Notes under the pieces: model-generated
The model's database searches: none
The model's input: the letters and a program-made list of their open reading frames with translations, nothing else
What the model was told of the DNA's origin: nothing
Program-made: the position numbers and the translations under genes
Shown: positions 44,438 to 52,812 of the stretch, one piece after another
Numbering within the stretch: position 1 is the first letter of the stretch
Layout of the letters: every line of letters starts with the position of its first letter
Source of the DNA: Ruegeria sp. SCSIO 43209
Lineage (GTDB): Bacteria > Pseudomonadota > Alphaproteobacteria > Rhodobacterales > Rhodobacteraceae
DNA length: 64,000 nt
Assembly (NCBI RefSeq): GCF_019904295.1
Contig: NZ_CP065359.1
Coordinates: 2,505,001-2,569,000, forward strand
Direction of reading: 5' to 3'

Positions 44438-45279
44438 CCAAAGAGTTCATCAGAACGGCGGATGCAAAGCTGACCGTTTATCTGAACGGTCCGATCTGGG
44501 ACGGCGCGCGAGCCGCGACCTTCGGCGATTTTTCCTGCAAAACGCCTGAAGCCGGTGCCGAAATCCTGTGCAAAGGGATCGAGAGGGTGAAAGACGCCGG
44601 CCTCAACCGCATCATCGGGCCGATGTCAGGCGATACCTGGCACAGTTACCGGTTCGTCTCGGATAGCGACGGGTCCGCTCCGTTCCTGATGGAGCCTACC
44701 AACAAACTTCATGAGCCCGGGGTTTTCCAGTCGGCAGGATTTACAGAGATCAGCCGGTATTTTTCGGCCCGGGTGTCGTTGCAAGCCGCAACCGGGTCAG
44801 CACCGCCGGAAAGCGATGGGTTCGTGGTGGAAGAGTGGGACGGAACAGACCCCGAGGCGCTGTTTCGTCAGGTCTTCGACCTGTCAACCCGCGCATTTTC
44901 CGGCAACGCGTTCTACAAACCGATATCCGAGGCAGATTTCCTGGCCATGTATATGCCAGTTGTGCCGATGATGAAGCGCGATCTGATCCTTTTTGCGCGC
45001 CGCCATGACGGGACATTGGCAGGGTTTCTGTTTGGCATTCCCAATTATGCCGAAGGCCCCAATCCGGCATCCGCAATCCTCAAGACCTATGCAAGTCTCG
45101 AACCGGGCGCCGGACGGCATCTGGCTCACCGGTTTCACAAGGCGGCGCTCAGGATGGGGTACGAAACCGCCATTCATGCGCTGATCCATGATGACAACAC
45201 CTCCGCCGAGCGCAGTGCAGCGGAAGGCGCGACAATATTCCGGCGCTATACTTTGCTTGGACGGAAGCTGAATGGCTGA
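44434..45279 (+). CDS. GNAT-like N-acyltransferase of the isoprenoid cluster
   Basis: A 281-residue soluble protein. The start at 44434 (MTKEFIRTADAKL) makes the ATGA overlap with the previous stop; an upstream in-frame ATG has no site. The middle (GPMSGDTWHSYRFVSDSD, then PFLMEPTNK and FQSAGFTEISRYFSARV) and the C-terminal half (LILFARRHDGTLAGFLFGIPNY) suggest one or two GNAT folds. It may use acyl-CoA or an acyl-adenylate from the ligase encoded next, which it overlaps by 8 bp. The substrate is unknown. Confidence 0.68.
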   Translation: MTKEFIRTADAKLTVYLNGPIWDGARAATFGDFSCKTPEAGAEILCKGIERVKDAGLNRIIGPMSGDTWHSYRFVSDSDGSAPFLMEPTNKLHEPGVFQSAGFTEISRYFSARVSLQAATGSAPPESDGFVVEEWDGTDPEALFRQVFDLSTRAFSGNAFYKPISEADFLAMYMPVVPMMKRDLILFARRHDGTLAGFLFGIPNYAEGPNPASAILKTYASLEPGAGRHLAHRFHKAALRMGYETAIHALIHDDNTSAERSAAEGATIFRRYTLLGRKLNG

Positions 45280-46693
45280 CCTGCTGTCCCAATTCGCCAC
45301 GGCGGTTAAACGGGTTCCTGACCGGACAGCCATAGTGGACGGCAAGGGCCGCGAGATCACCTTTCAAACCCTGCGCACGCGCGTTCAGCACTTGGCAGGT
45401 CGGTGGCAGGACAAGGGTATCCGGTCAGGTGATCGTGTGCTTTTGGCCATGCCAGTCAACGCGGACCTATATGCAAGTCTGGCTGCGCTTTGGACCCTTG
45501 GCGCAACCGTTGTCTTACCAGAGCCAGCCTTGGGGCTGGCCGGTCTGCGCCACGCCGCCCGAACAACGAAGCCAAAAGCGTTCTGTGCAGCGGGTGCGTA
45601 TTCTTTGCTGAAGTTTCTGGTTCCGGATCTCTGGGCCCTGCCCCTGCTGACGCCTGGTAAAAGCCGCAGTAACCCGGTGGCGCAAAAGGTACAACCGGAC
45701 GATATCGCCCTTATTTCCTTTACCTCTGGTACAACTGGCCAGCCCAAGGCCATTCCGCGCTCGCACGCGTTTTTGATGGCGCAGCACGATGCCATCGCAC
45801 CCCTCCTCGACAGCCGCAAGGCCGAGCGCGATCTGGTGGCCTTTCCGGTGTTCACGCTGATCAATCTGGCGGCCGGGCGCACAAGTGTTTTACCCAACTG
45901 GAGGTTCAGCAAGCTGGACCGCATGTCGACTGTGCAGTTGGAAAGCTGGCTTCAAACGCAACAGATCACCCGGGCCCTCATCCCACCATCGCTATGTGAA
46001 AAACTGGTTCAATCCGACGATACCGGTCCGTTGCACACGGTGTTCACCGGCGGCGGTCCGGTGTTTCCGAGTCTTGTCGAGGCGTTGAGAACCCGGCACA
46101 GCCTGTCAGTTGTGTGCGTCTACGGGTCGACCGAGGCTGAACCGATTGCCCATCTTGACGCCGCGAATATCACGGTGAAGGATCACCGCGACATGGCTGT
46201 TGGAAGGGGTCTTCTTGTGGGATACCCGGTGCCCGAAATCACGCTCCGCATCCGCGACAATGAAATTCAGGTCGCCGGCGCACATGTGAATGACGGGTAT
46301 TTGAACCCGACCCACTCAAAGAACAACAAAATCAAGGAAGGTGACGTCATTTGGCACCGGACCGGTGACGCTGGCGCGCTGGATGATGACGGGCGTTTAT
46401 GGTTATGGGGGCGCGTCGGGTCCGAAATTGAAGTCTTTTCAGGTACGCTCTTCCCCTTTGCTATCGAAGTCGCGGCACAGCGATGGCCAGGTGTAGATCG
46501 ATGCGCGCTCGTCAATACCAAGGCAGGCCCCACACTTTGCGTCCAAGGTTCCGCGGATCACATCGACGATTGGACTAAATCTGCGCTTGGTTTTGACGTT
46601 CCAAATGTGATTTCGATTAAGAACATTCCTATGGACAAGCGTCATGCCTCCAAAGTCGATCGTACGAAACTTACACGCATAATAGAAACCTGA
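45272..46693 (+). CDS. AMP-dependent acyl/CoA ligase (ANL superfamily, OleC-like features)
   Basis: A 473-residue adenylate-forming enzyme that activates a carboxylic acid with ATP. ISFTSGTTGQPKAIPRSH is the P-loop (A3 region, near residues 147-164), VYGSTEAEPIA is the A5 motif and WHRTGDAGALDDDGRLWLWGR is the A7/A8 region. The catalytic Lys is K461 in RHASKVDRTKL. The compact size and STEAEPI motif recall OleC-type ligases more than classic acyl-CoA synthetases. It is the last gene of the cluster and overlaps the GNAT-like gene by 8 bp. It may supply the acyl group for that transferase. Confidence 0.88.
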   Translation: MADLLSQFATAVKRVPDRTAIVDGKGREITFQTLRTRVQHLAGRWQDKGIRSGDRVLLAMPVNADLYASLAALWTLGATVVLPEPALGLAGLRHAARTTKPKAFCAAGAYSLLKFLVPDLWALPLLTPGKSRSNPVAQKVQPDDIALISFTSGTTGQPKAIPRSHAFLMAQHDAIAPLLDSRKAERDLVAFPVFTLINLAAGRTSVLPNWRFSKLDRMSTVQLESWLQTQQITRALIPPSLCEKLVQSDDTGPLHTVFTGGGPVFPSLVEALRTRHSLSVVCVYGSTEAEPIAHLDAANITVKDHRDMAVGRGLLVGYPVPEITLRIRDNEIQVAGAHVNDGYLNPTHSKNNKIKEGDVIWHRTGDAGALDDDGRLWLWGRVGSEIEVFSGTLFPFAIEVAAQRWPGVDRCALVNTKAGPTLCVQGSADHIDDWTKSALGFDVPNVISIKNIPMDKRHASKVDRTKLTRIIET

Positions 46694-47197
46694 CGCAATA
46701 TGGCTCGTAGGCCACTGAGCCTGCCCAACTCATCGCTCCCGTCGCTGTGCGCGTTAACAGAGGACTGAGTGTAGCGACGAAGTCATTGTTTTAGAATTTC
46801 CAATCAAAACCTGCACACCTTGGTCAGGGGAAATCTGCAATTGCCAGTTACATCTGGCCGCATGAAACATATAATCGCAGATACACTGTTAGGGTGCGCC
46901 CCGGCGAACGGTTGATACCCATGTCATTGCACAAAGATGTTCGGCTTGACGCGTCATCCAAATCCGTCCCAAACCTCAAGCGTTTCTAACCCAGAACTAC
47001 TAGCCGGCTTTCTTCTATGCTGCTGCAAGAATGTCAATTAAGCTCACGCACACAATCACGACTAATAACTGCGCGCTCGCGAACTTTGCTGCTCTGCATT
47101 TTAAATTGAATAAGCTGTTGTAATGCGTCGATGAACATAAAAGATTGAAATAGAGTTCTCTTGGCTCGGTAGCTTCAGATACCCAGGAGAAACGAGT
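46694..47197. other. Intergenic region after the isoprenoid cluster
   Basis: No gene is supported over about 500 bases. A weak GGCTC / GAGCC hairpin (46702-46721) follows the cluster without a T-tract. The right end contains the promoter area of the BTLCP gene and its AGGAG site. Confidence 0.35.
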
Positions 47198-47821
47198 ATG
47201 GGGAAAGCAGATATGACAAAACCTACTTCCGCTCAGAAAAAACTTTCGGAACGGTTACCAGTTTATCTATCGTTGGCCTGTATCATATGCAGCTACCTTG
47301 TCTCCGCCGCTTCATTGCAAGCTTCTGAGCTTCCCTGGATCAAACTAGATAGAGAGGTTCAGGCGCCATCGGGCGCCAAATCACTCTGCAAAGATTATTC
47401 GTGGGCGTGCGCGAATACTCGTACTTCTGGTCTGCCAGAAGCGCAGGAGAAACAGATCGTTAAAGCGATTAACTTGCGCGTCAATCGGAGGATCCGCGCC
47501 GTTTCGGATCAAAACCAATACGGGACAAAGGAATACTGGACGCTACCAATGCAGGGGTCAGGGGATTGCGAAGATTTCGCTTTGCAAAAGAAGTTTGAAC
47601 TAATGCAGAACGGCTTGGATCCTACGAAGCTACTTATTGCAACTGTCTTAGACACCAATCGCAGTGGCCATGCAGTTTTAGTTTATCGCTCGAGTGAAGG
47701 CGATTTGATTCTGGACAATGTCACCAACAGGATCAAATCGTGGAAGGAAACGAGGTATCTTTTCCTACGAATACAGGACCCAAATCACCCTGATCGTTGG
47801 GTACAGGTTTCTAGCGGCTAA
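47198..47821 (+). CDS. Transglutaminase-like cysteine peptidase (BTLCP family), exported
   Basis: A 207-residue protein of the bacterial transglutaminase-like cysteine peptidase family (LapG-related). AGGAGA lies 9 bases before the ATG. A signal or anchor segment runs from about residue 21 to 43 (LPVYLSLACIICSYLVSAAS). The catalytic triad is visible: C124 in SGDCEDFALQK, H158 in RSGHAVLV and D173 in LILDNVTN. In Pseudomonas LapG cleaves a surface adhesin in the periplasm under c-di-GMP control. No adhesin or LapD-like gene lies in this window, so the target is unknown. Confidence 0.88.
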   Translation: MGKADMTKPTSAQKKLSERLPVYLSLACIICSYLVSAASLQASELPWIKLDREVQAPSGAKSLCKDYSWACANTRTSGLPEAQEKQIVKAINLRVNRRIRAVSDQNQYGTKEYWTLPMQGSGDCEDFALQKKFELMQNGLDPTKLLIATVLDTNRSGHAVLVYRSSEGDLILDNVTNRIKSWKETRYLFLRIQDPNHPDRWVQVSSG

Positions 47822-47827
47822 AAACAA

Positions 47828-47854
47828 TGTGGCGCGCCCTCGAGACGCGCCACA
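47828..47854 (+). terminator. Terminator after the BTLCP gene
   Basis: Stem TGTGGCGCG / CGCGCCACA (9 bp, perfect) with a 9-base loop, 6 bases after the stop codon and followed by an A/T stretch ending in TTTT (47861-47864). This is a good intrinsic terminator. Confidence 0.78.
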
Positions 47855-47926
47855 ATAAAATTTTGGTCCTGCGTCTACTGGTTGTTTCGCGGCAACCCAA
47901 GTTTAGGACACCGCTTCAAACTTTGG

Positions 47927-48610
47927 TCAAGCTTTCGCAGCGTTGTACAAACGCGGAGTCACCAGACCTGTACTGTTCAAACCGCGCATCGCCTTGGCTG
48001 CCGCAAGCACTGCCAGATCAGCAATCGGCTCAATGACAATTACCAGCATATAAGCACCGCCAAAGGACAGAACCGACGCCATGGTTTCTGCGCCGAAACC
48101 CTGGCCGTAGAAGGCCCAGAACCCAACCCATGCGACTACTCCTCCCTGATACGTCGCACTTAGGGCAAGAGCTTGGCCATATTTGAGGTCAACATATGCT
48201 GTGCCGGGTGCGATGATGCGGCTGGCCAGTGCTTGTAGCGCAAATAGCGGCACCAGCAGAGTGGTCAGGTTGATGAAGTACTGCGGAAGATCGAACGGGG
48301 CAAAAAACACACCCTGAATCAGGAGACCAGCTGCCAATCCAAAAGCCGCGGGTGCAGCACCGAGAAGCAGAAACAGCGTCGACCCCAGGATGAAGTGGAC
48401 TTCAGAGACACCAACCGGGAAATGCGGCAGGACTTCGAAGAAAAGGAAAACACCAACGGTGGCGAGCACCGAGCGCATAACAAAAGATGCAGGTCCATTC
48501 GCACGCAATGTGGAAAACGTTTCTTTCGCTGCGTAAGTAGCCGCACCTGCGGCGGTAACATAGGAAAGCGCGATTTTGGCACCATTCACGATGCCCGGTT
48601 CGATATGCAT
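47927..48610 (-). CDS. CbiM-like energy-coupling-factor permease (cobalt/cobalamin related)
   Basis: A 227-residue membrane protein with about six hydrophobic segments. The start at 48610 (MHIEPGIVNGAK) is chosen because GGGAG precedes it. A Met-His N-terminus is the metal-binding feature of CbiM/NikM proteins, and the frame's 26 upstream codons lie in the riboswitch leader. GVSEVHFILGSTLFLLLGAAPAAFG is the family core. It sits right behind a cobalamin riboswitch, so it belongs to cobalt or corrinoid uptake. The CbiN/Q/O partners are not in the window; it may be a solo permease. Confidence 0.85.
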   Translation of the reverse strand: MHIEPGIVNGAKIALSYVTAAGAATYAAKETFSTLRANGPASFVMRSVLATVGVFLFFEVLPHFPVGVSEVHFILGSTLFLLLGAAPAAFGLAAGLLIQGVFFAPFDLPQYFINLTTLLVPLFALQALASRIIAPGTAYVDLKYGQALALSATYQGGVVAWVGFWAFYGQGFGAETMASVLSFGGAYMLVIVIEPIADLAVLAAAKAMRGLNSTGLVTPRLYNAAKA

Positions 48611-48699
48611 GTTCTTTCTCCCTACCGCCTCACCCGGCGGCTTGTCAGGTTGAATCGACCGTAAGGCCGACAGGTTCAGTCTGGGCATAGCCCGGCGCT

Positions 48700-48852
48700 T
48701 TACGGCAGGTCTCCTGACTCGCGGGTGCTCGCTCCGCCAACCTTCCCGGTTCCATTACGAACCAGTGGTGTCTTGGCATCGCTCTCCGCTCACAGTTGCG
48801 GGGGCAGTTACGGAATTGGCGCCATTGAAAACACCGAACCGTATTCCCTTTT
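48700..48852 (-). ncRNA. Cobalamin riboswitch
   Basis: Read on the minus strand the leader shows the class's conserved blocks in order: GGAATACGGT near the 5' end, CTGCCCCCGCAACTGT, GCCAAGACACCACTGG (B12-box context), GGGAAGGTTGGCGGAG and GAGTCAGGAGACCTGCC. It ends about 90 bases before the CbiM-like start, the usual spacing for control of translation or transcription. Adenosylcobalamin or another corrinoid is expected to lower expression of the permease. Confidence 0.93.
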
Positions 48853-49022
48853 AATCCTTTTGGCTTCCGCCATCAGGAACCGAAAACAATTCACCGCTAC
48901 AATGGCGGCTTCGCCTGTGTCAATTGTCTTTGCGACCTATTCCAATGTAAACTCGACCGAAGCAGGATTCACGCAACCGGTCACTTGATCGACAGGGTAA
49001 ACCAAGCGTTACCTGAAACCTC

Positions 49023-49053
49023 TTGAAGCTCTAGCTGCTAGAGGCTTTAAGAT
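49023..49053 (+). promoter_or_regulatory. MerR-type promoter of the L,D-transpeptidase gene
   Basis: TTGAAG (-35), a 19-bp spacer and TAAGAT (-10). The spacer holds the perfect dyad CTCTAG-CTG-CTAGAG. A spacer over-long by two bases with a central dyad is the hallmark of MerR-activated promoters. It lies about 60 bases before the ATG at 49115. Confidence 0.85.
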
Positions 49054-49114
49054 TCGGATTAATTCGCGATAGTGCGATCCAAATACGTTAAACTTGTGAA
49101 CCAGGACGAGACCT

Positions 49115-49777
49115 ATGCTTACAAGGCGCCATTTCATTCAATCCACCATAGCGCTGTTCTCGGCGTCTGCGGCCAGTCCATTGATCGCCAAAACCTGGCC
49201 AACCGCATCGCAGAAGACCTATTGGGACAGTCAGGTCACGCCAATTGGTTACGATCCAATGACCTCAAATCCGTGGGGTGTTCATGACCGTTTTTTACCA
49301 AGACGCGTCGCGGCAAATGATGGTTTGGTTCCAGGTGACATCCATGTGGATGCCGTCGCGCGCTATCTCTATCATATCGAAGAAGGCGGGACCGCAATGC
49401 GCTATGGCGTAGCGATCGCGCGCGGGAACCTTTACGAGCCCGGCACCTATGTTATCCGCCGAAAGGTCGAATGGCCACACTGGACACCAACCGCTTCAAT
49501 GATCGAGCGCAACCCCGAATACGCGGAATTCCGGAATGGCATGGAGCCCGGGCCGAATAATGCTCTCGGCTCTCGTGCCCTTTATCTATACGTTGGAGAC
49601 CGAGACACATATCTCAGAATTCACGGCACGCCTGAGCCAAGAAGCATCGGCGGTCGCGCAAGTTCTGGATGTGTGCGAATGATCATGGCTCATATCAATG
49701 ACCTCTACCCAAACGTGAAAACCGGCTCGACCGCTTTCCTATACTCTGCCGAAGATAGCGTCACAGCCCGCTCATGA
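49115..49777 (+). CDS. L,D-transpeptidase (YkuD family), exported
   Basis: A 220-residue peptidoglycan cross-linking or lipoprotein-anchoring enzyme of the periplasm. The N-terminus MLTRRHFIQSTIALFSASAASPLIA is a signal peptide with an Arg-Arg pair, so Tat export is possible. The catalytic motif is IHGTPEPRSIGGRASSGCVRM (H170, C186), the HxGT...S(x)GC(x)R pattern of YkuD domains. The upstream MerR-type promoter suggests that cell-wall remodelling is part of a metal response. It converges on a small lipoprotein gene. Confidence 0.92.
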   Translation: MLTRRHFIQSTIALFSASAASPLIAKTWPTASQKTYWDSQVTPIGYDPMTSNPWGVHDRFLPRRVAANDGLVPGDIHVDAVARYLYHIEEGGTAMRYGVAIARGNLYEPGTYVIRRKVEWPHWTPTASMIERNPEYAEFRNGMEPGPNNALGSRALYLYVGDRDTYLRIHGTPEPRSIGGRASSGCVRMIMAHINDLYPNVKTGSTAFLYSAEDSVTARS

Positions 49778-49818
49778 ATATTGGGCAGCGTACATGGACG
49801 TCGCTGCCCTCATTTCGA

Positions 49819-50091
49819 TCAGGCGTCGCGCGCAATGCAGATCGGAGCGCCATTCGTCGCGCGCAATGGTACCAATGTCGTCTCGACGGGTCCGCTGTGC
49901 TCATACCAAAAGCAATTGTCTTCGGGCAGGAGGCGCGCTGTGGTCAAATCCTGCGCCGGCCCTGCCAGCGCTACGACCGAATCTGGCACGTTGCCTGGTT
50001 CAAGTGCTTTGCTTTTGGCCCCAGTGAACTGGGCTGAGCAACCAGCCGTAATCGAGACTAACGTGATGGTAATTGCGATCCGTTTCTGCAT
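49819..50091 (-). CDS. Small lipoprotein, unknown function
   Basis: A 90-residue protein starting at ATG 50091 with GGAA upstream; 11 further codons are open but not favoured. MQKRIAITITLVSITAGCSAQ is a lipoprotein signal peptide with lipobox ITAGC, so the mature protein begins at Cys near residue 18 and is membrane-anchored. The rest (SVVALAGPAQDLTTARLLPEDNC) contains two more Cys, near the C-terminal half, that could form a disulfide. I do not recognise the family. It lies between two MerR-controlled genes on the opposite strand. Confidence 0.7.
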   Translation of the reverse strand: MQKRIAITITLVSITAGCSAQFTGAKSKALEPGNVPDSVVALAGPAQDLTTARLLPEDNCFWYEHSGPVETTLVPLRATNGAPICIARDA

Positions 50092-50213
50092 TGATCTATT
50101 CCAAATTTTTTGCGTCATCTGCAATTAGATTGCATCCACACGGCCGGCCCGCAAGACGAAATGAACTAACAATATCGCAGGCAAAGAACCCGGATGAAAA
50201 AATATAAAAGGTA

Positions 50214-50244
50214 TTGAAGCTCTAGTTACTGTAGGAACTATTTA
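50214..50244 (+). promoter_or_regulatory. MerR-type promoter of the P-type ATPase gene
   Basis: TTGAAG, a 19-bp spacer with the imperfect dyad CTCTAG-TTA-CTGTAG, then TATTTA. The geometry equals that of the sites at 49023, 59209 and 59814. It lies 32 bases before the ATG. Confidence 0.85.
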
Positions 50245-50276
50245 CAAAGGACCATAGAGATTCTTGAGGTCCAATC

Positions 50277-52619
50277 ATGTCATCCGATACCCATAGCCAC
50301 GACCATGGCCACGAAAACAAACATGGTCACCACGCATGCGGTAGTGGCGGGTGTGGCGACATCGCCCCCGCCGGTCCAATTCCTGAAGGTGGTAGAAGCT
50401 TTCAGGTCTCTGGCCTTGATTGCGCCGAAGAGGTGGCGATCCTGAACCGTGTCGTCGGCCCGAAAGCAGGTGGTGAAGAGCATCTCGCATTTGATGTGAT
50501 CAACGGTCGGATGACGCTTCTTGAAAGTGCTTCCAAGTTATCTGACGAAGATGTCATGCTGCTGGTTGCGAGTACTGGTATGACCGCCAAACCATGGGAT
50601 GACGGAAATGCCGCCCAGGACCAGGTGGCGCATATTGCACGTCAGCGGCGGTTCACCACTCTTAGCGGAGGGTTTTGGGCAGCAGGTTTTGGCTGGCACA
50701 TTTTCGAAACCGGCATGGGCGGTGCGCTCGGGCTGTTCTCGGGACATGGTGAGGTTCCGATGCCTTTGCCCGAGGCAGCTTTGTTCGCGGTCGCGATCTT
50801 GTTTGGCGTCTGGCTGGTGGCCCCTAAAGCCTGGTCTTCGGCGCGTCGACTTTCGCCGGATATGAACCTTTTGATGGTTGTTGCCGTCGCTGGTGCCATC
50901 GCTCTGGGTGAGTTTTTTGAAGCCGCAACTGTAGCATTTTTCTTCTCGCTCTCTCTTTATCTGGAAAGCTGGAGTGTCGGACGTGCTCGGAACGCGGTAT
51001 CCGCGCTGCTTGATCTGGCCCCCCCGACGGTTCGGCTGGTTCGTGCTGACGGTTCTGAGGCAACGGTCCCGGCGGCGGATGTCTTTGTCGGTGACAGCTT
51101 CATCGTTCGCGGTGGGGATCGCATTCCACTTGACGGGGAAGTCATCGAAGGGGCCGGTGCCGTTGACCAGGCTCCAATCACAGGTGAAAGCGCGCTGATT
51201 CCCAAAGAGCTGGGTGATGAGGTCTATGCCGGCACAATCAATGGTGAAGGCACCCTCAAAATACGTGCGACGAAAACAGCGTCAGACACCGTGCTTGCCA
51301 AGATCATCCGGATGGTCGGTGATGCTCATGCTCGCCGTGCGCCGGTTGAGCAGTGGGTTACAAAATTTGCGCGGATTTATACGCCCATCGTTATGGTCGT
51401 CGCAGTGGCCATCGCCCTGATCCCACCGCTTGTATTTGGCGCATCGTGGGGCTTCTGGTTTTACAATGCACTTGTTCTGCTGGTTATCGCCTGCCCCTGT
51501 GCGCTCGTCATTTCCACACCGGTTTCAATCGTTGCGGCTTTGACCGCTTCGGCCCGGGCTGGGGTTCTGATTAAGGGCGGCGCATATATCGAGGCCCCCG
51601 GGCGTACCACCGCACTGGCCATGGACAAGACCGGCACGATCACCATGGGTGAGCCTGAAGTGGCCAATGTCTATCCGCTGGGCGGCGCATCCGAGCAAGA
51701 GCTGTTGGCGAACGCTGCAAGCCTTGAGGTTCGGTCTTCACACCCGCTGGCCCGCGCCATTTTGACCAAGGCAGAACAGACCGACATTTCGATATCGGCG
51801 GCTGAAGACATCCGAACCGTTCCCGGTCGTGGTCTGGAAGGCCGTACCGAGCGTCGAGATATCTGGCTTGGCTCCGACCGCTTCGCTGTAGAGAAAGGCT
51901 TTGGCGCGTCCATCCCTGCCGAGTTGCGCAACCAAATCGAAAGCGCGGGAAGCACACTTGTTGTTGTCGGGGATGAGAACGGGTTAACCGGTTTGCTTGA
52001 GCTGCGGGACCGCATTCGACCCGAAGCCCGAAGCATCGTAGCCCAGCTTCATGCGCAGGGCGTGAAGTCAATCATCATGCTGACTGGTGACAACGAACAA
52101 ACAGCGAGAGCGGTAGCAGCCGAAGTCGGCATCGACGAAGTCCGGGCCCAACTTCTGCCGGAGGACAAAGTCGCTGCGATTGAGGAACTGGCAGAACAGC
52201 ACGAGATGGTTGCGATGATCGGCGATGGCGTCAACGACGCGCCTGCGATGGCTCGGGCACATTATGCAGTTGCGATGGGTGCAGTTGGATCTGATGCTGC
52301 TATTGAGACTGCAGACATTGCTCTGATGACTGATGACATCGGCAAAGTACCCCGGCTGATCGATCATTCACGTCGAACCATGTCGATCATCCGTCAGAAC
52401 ATCGGCTTCTCACTTGCGACCAAAGCACTGTTTGTGACCCTTACCGGTTTTGGATTGGCATCAATGTGGGGTGCAATCGCCGCAGATGTCGGAGTGTCCT
52501 TGCTGGTCGTGGCTAACGCCTTGCGGCTTCTGAAAGCCTCGGAGGGTAACATACACTCAACAGGAACAGAAACCGTTGGAACGCCAGGTGAAAATGCTGA
52601 ATTGGCGCATGGGCAGTAA
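50277..52619 (+). CDS. Zn/Cd/Pb-translocating P-type ATPase (P1B, ZntA/CadA-like)
   Basis: A 780-residue heavy-metal efflux ATPase. The N-terminus is His-rich (residues 5-20) and followed by an HMA-like domain whose motif is GLDCAEEV, the DCxxE variant common in divalent-metal pumps. About eight membrane segments surround CPC (406-408), and the phosphorylated Asp is D450 in DKTGT. HPLARAIL and GDGVNDAPAM are the ATP-binding and hinge motifs. The pump exports Zn, Cd or Pb to the periplasm. A MerR-type promoter lies directly upstream, matching the PbrR/CadR-like regulator at 59.3 kb. Confidence 0.94.
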   Translation: MSSDTHSHDHGHENKHGHHACGSGGCGDIAPAGPIPEGGRSFQVSGLDCAEEVAILNRVVGPKAGGEEHLAFDVINGRMTLLESASKLSDEDVMLLVASTGMTAKPWDDGNAAQDQVAHIARQRRFTTLSGGFWAAGFGWHIFETGMGGALGLFSGHGEVPMPLPEAALFAVAILFGVWLVAPKAWSSARRLSPDMNLLMVVAVAGAIALGEFFEAATVAFFFSLSLYLESWSVGRARNAVSALLDLAPPTVRLVRADGSEATVPAADVFVGDSFIVRGGDRIPLDGEVIEGAGAVDQAPITGESALIPKELGDEVYAGTINGEGTLKIRATKTASDTVLAKIIRMVGDAHARRAPVEQWVTKFARIYTPIVMVVAVAIALIPPLVFGASWGFWFYNALVLLVIACPCALVISTPVSIVAALTASARAGVLIKGGAYIEAPGRTTALAMDKTGTITMGEPEVANVYPLGGASEQELLANAASLEVRSSHPLARAILTKAEQTDISISAAEDIRTVPGRGLEGRTERRDIWLGSDRFAVEKGFGASIPAELRNQIESAGSTLVVVGDENGLTGLLELRDRIRPEARSIVAQLHAQGVKSIIMLTGDNEQTARAVAAEVGIDEVRAQLLPEDKVAAIEELAEQHEMVAMIGDGVNDAPAMARAHYAVAMGAVGSDAAIETADIALMTDDIGKVPRLIDHSRRTMSIIRQNIGFSLATKALFVTLTGFGLASMWGAIAADVGVSLLVVANALRLLKASEGNIHSTGTETVGTPGENAELAHGQ

Positions 52620-52648
52620 TCAGGCGCGCGGCACCTAAGATCGCGTGT

Positions 52649-52684
52649 GCTGTGGGATGCCCACTGAAATCAGCATCCCACAGC
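52649..52684 (+). terminator. Terminator after the P-type ATPase gene
   Basis: Perfect 12-bp stem GCTGTGGGATGC / GCATCCCACAGC with a 12-base loop, followed by CGATTTTC. It lies about 30 bases after the stop codon and reads as an intrinsic terminator. Confidence 0.82.
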
Positions 52685-52812
52685 CGATTTTCACAATCTA
52701 TCACTGTGGCGTGGTGCCCGATGTATCAATCAGTCTTGGATCTTGTATGGCATTTCATCCTGAAGATGAGGGCACATTGACACTGATCTGGCTTCCCGGA
52801 GCCGCACTTTAA

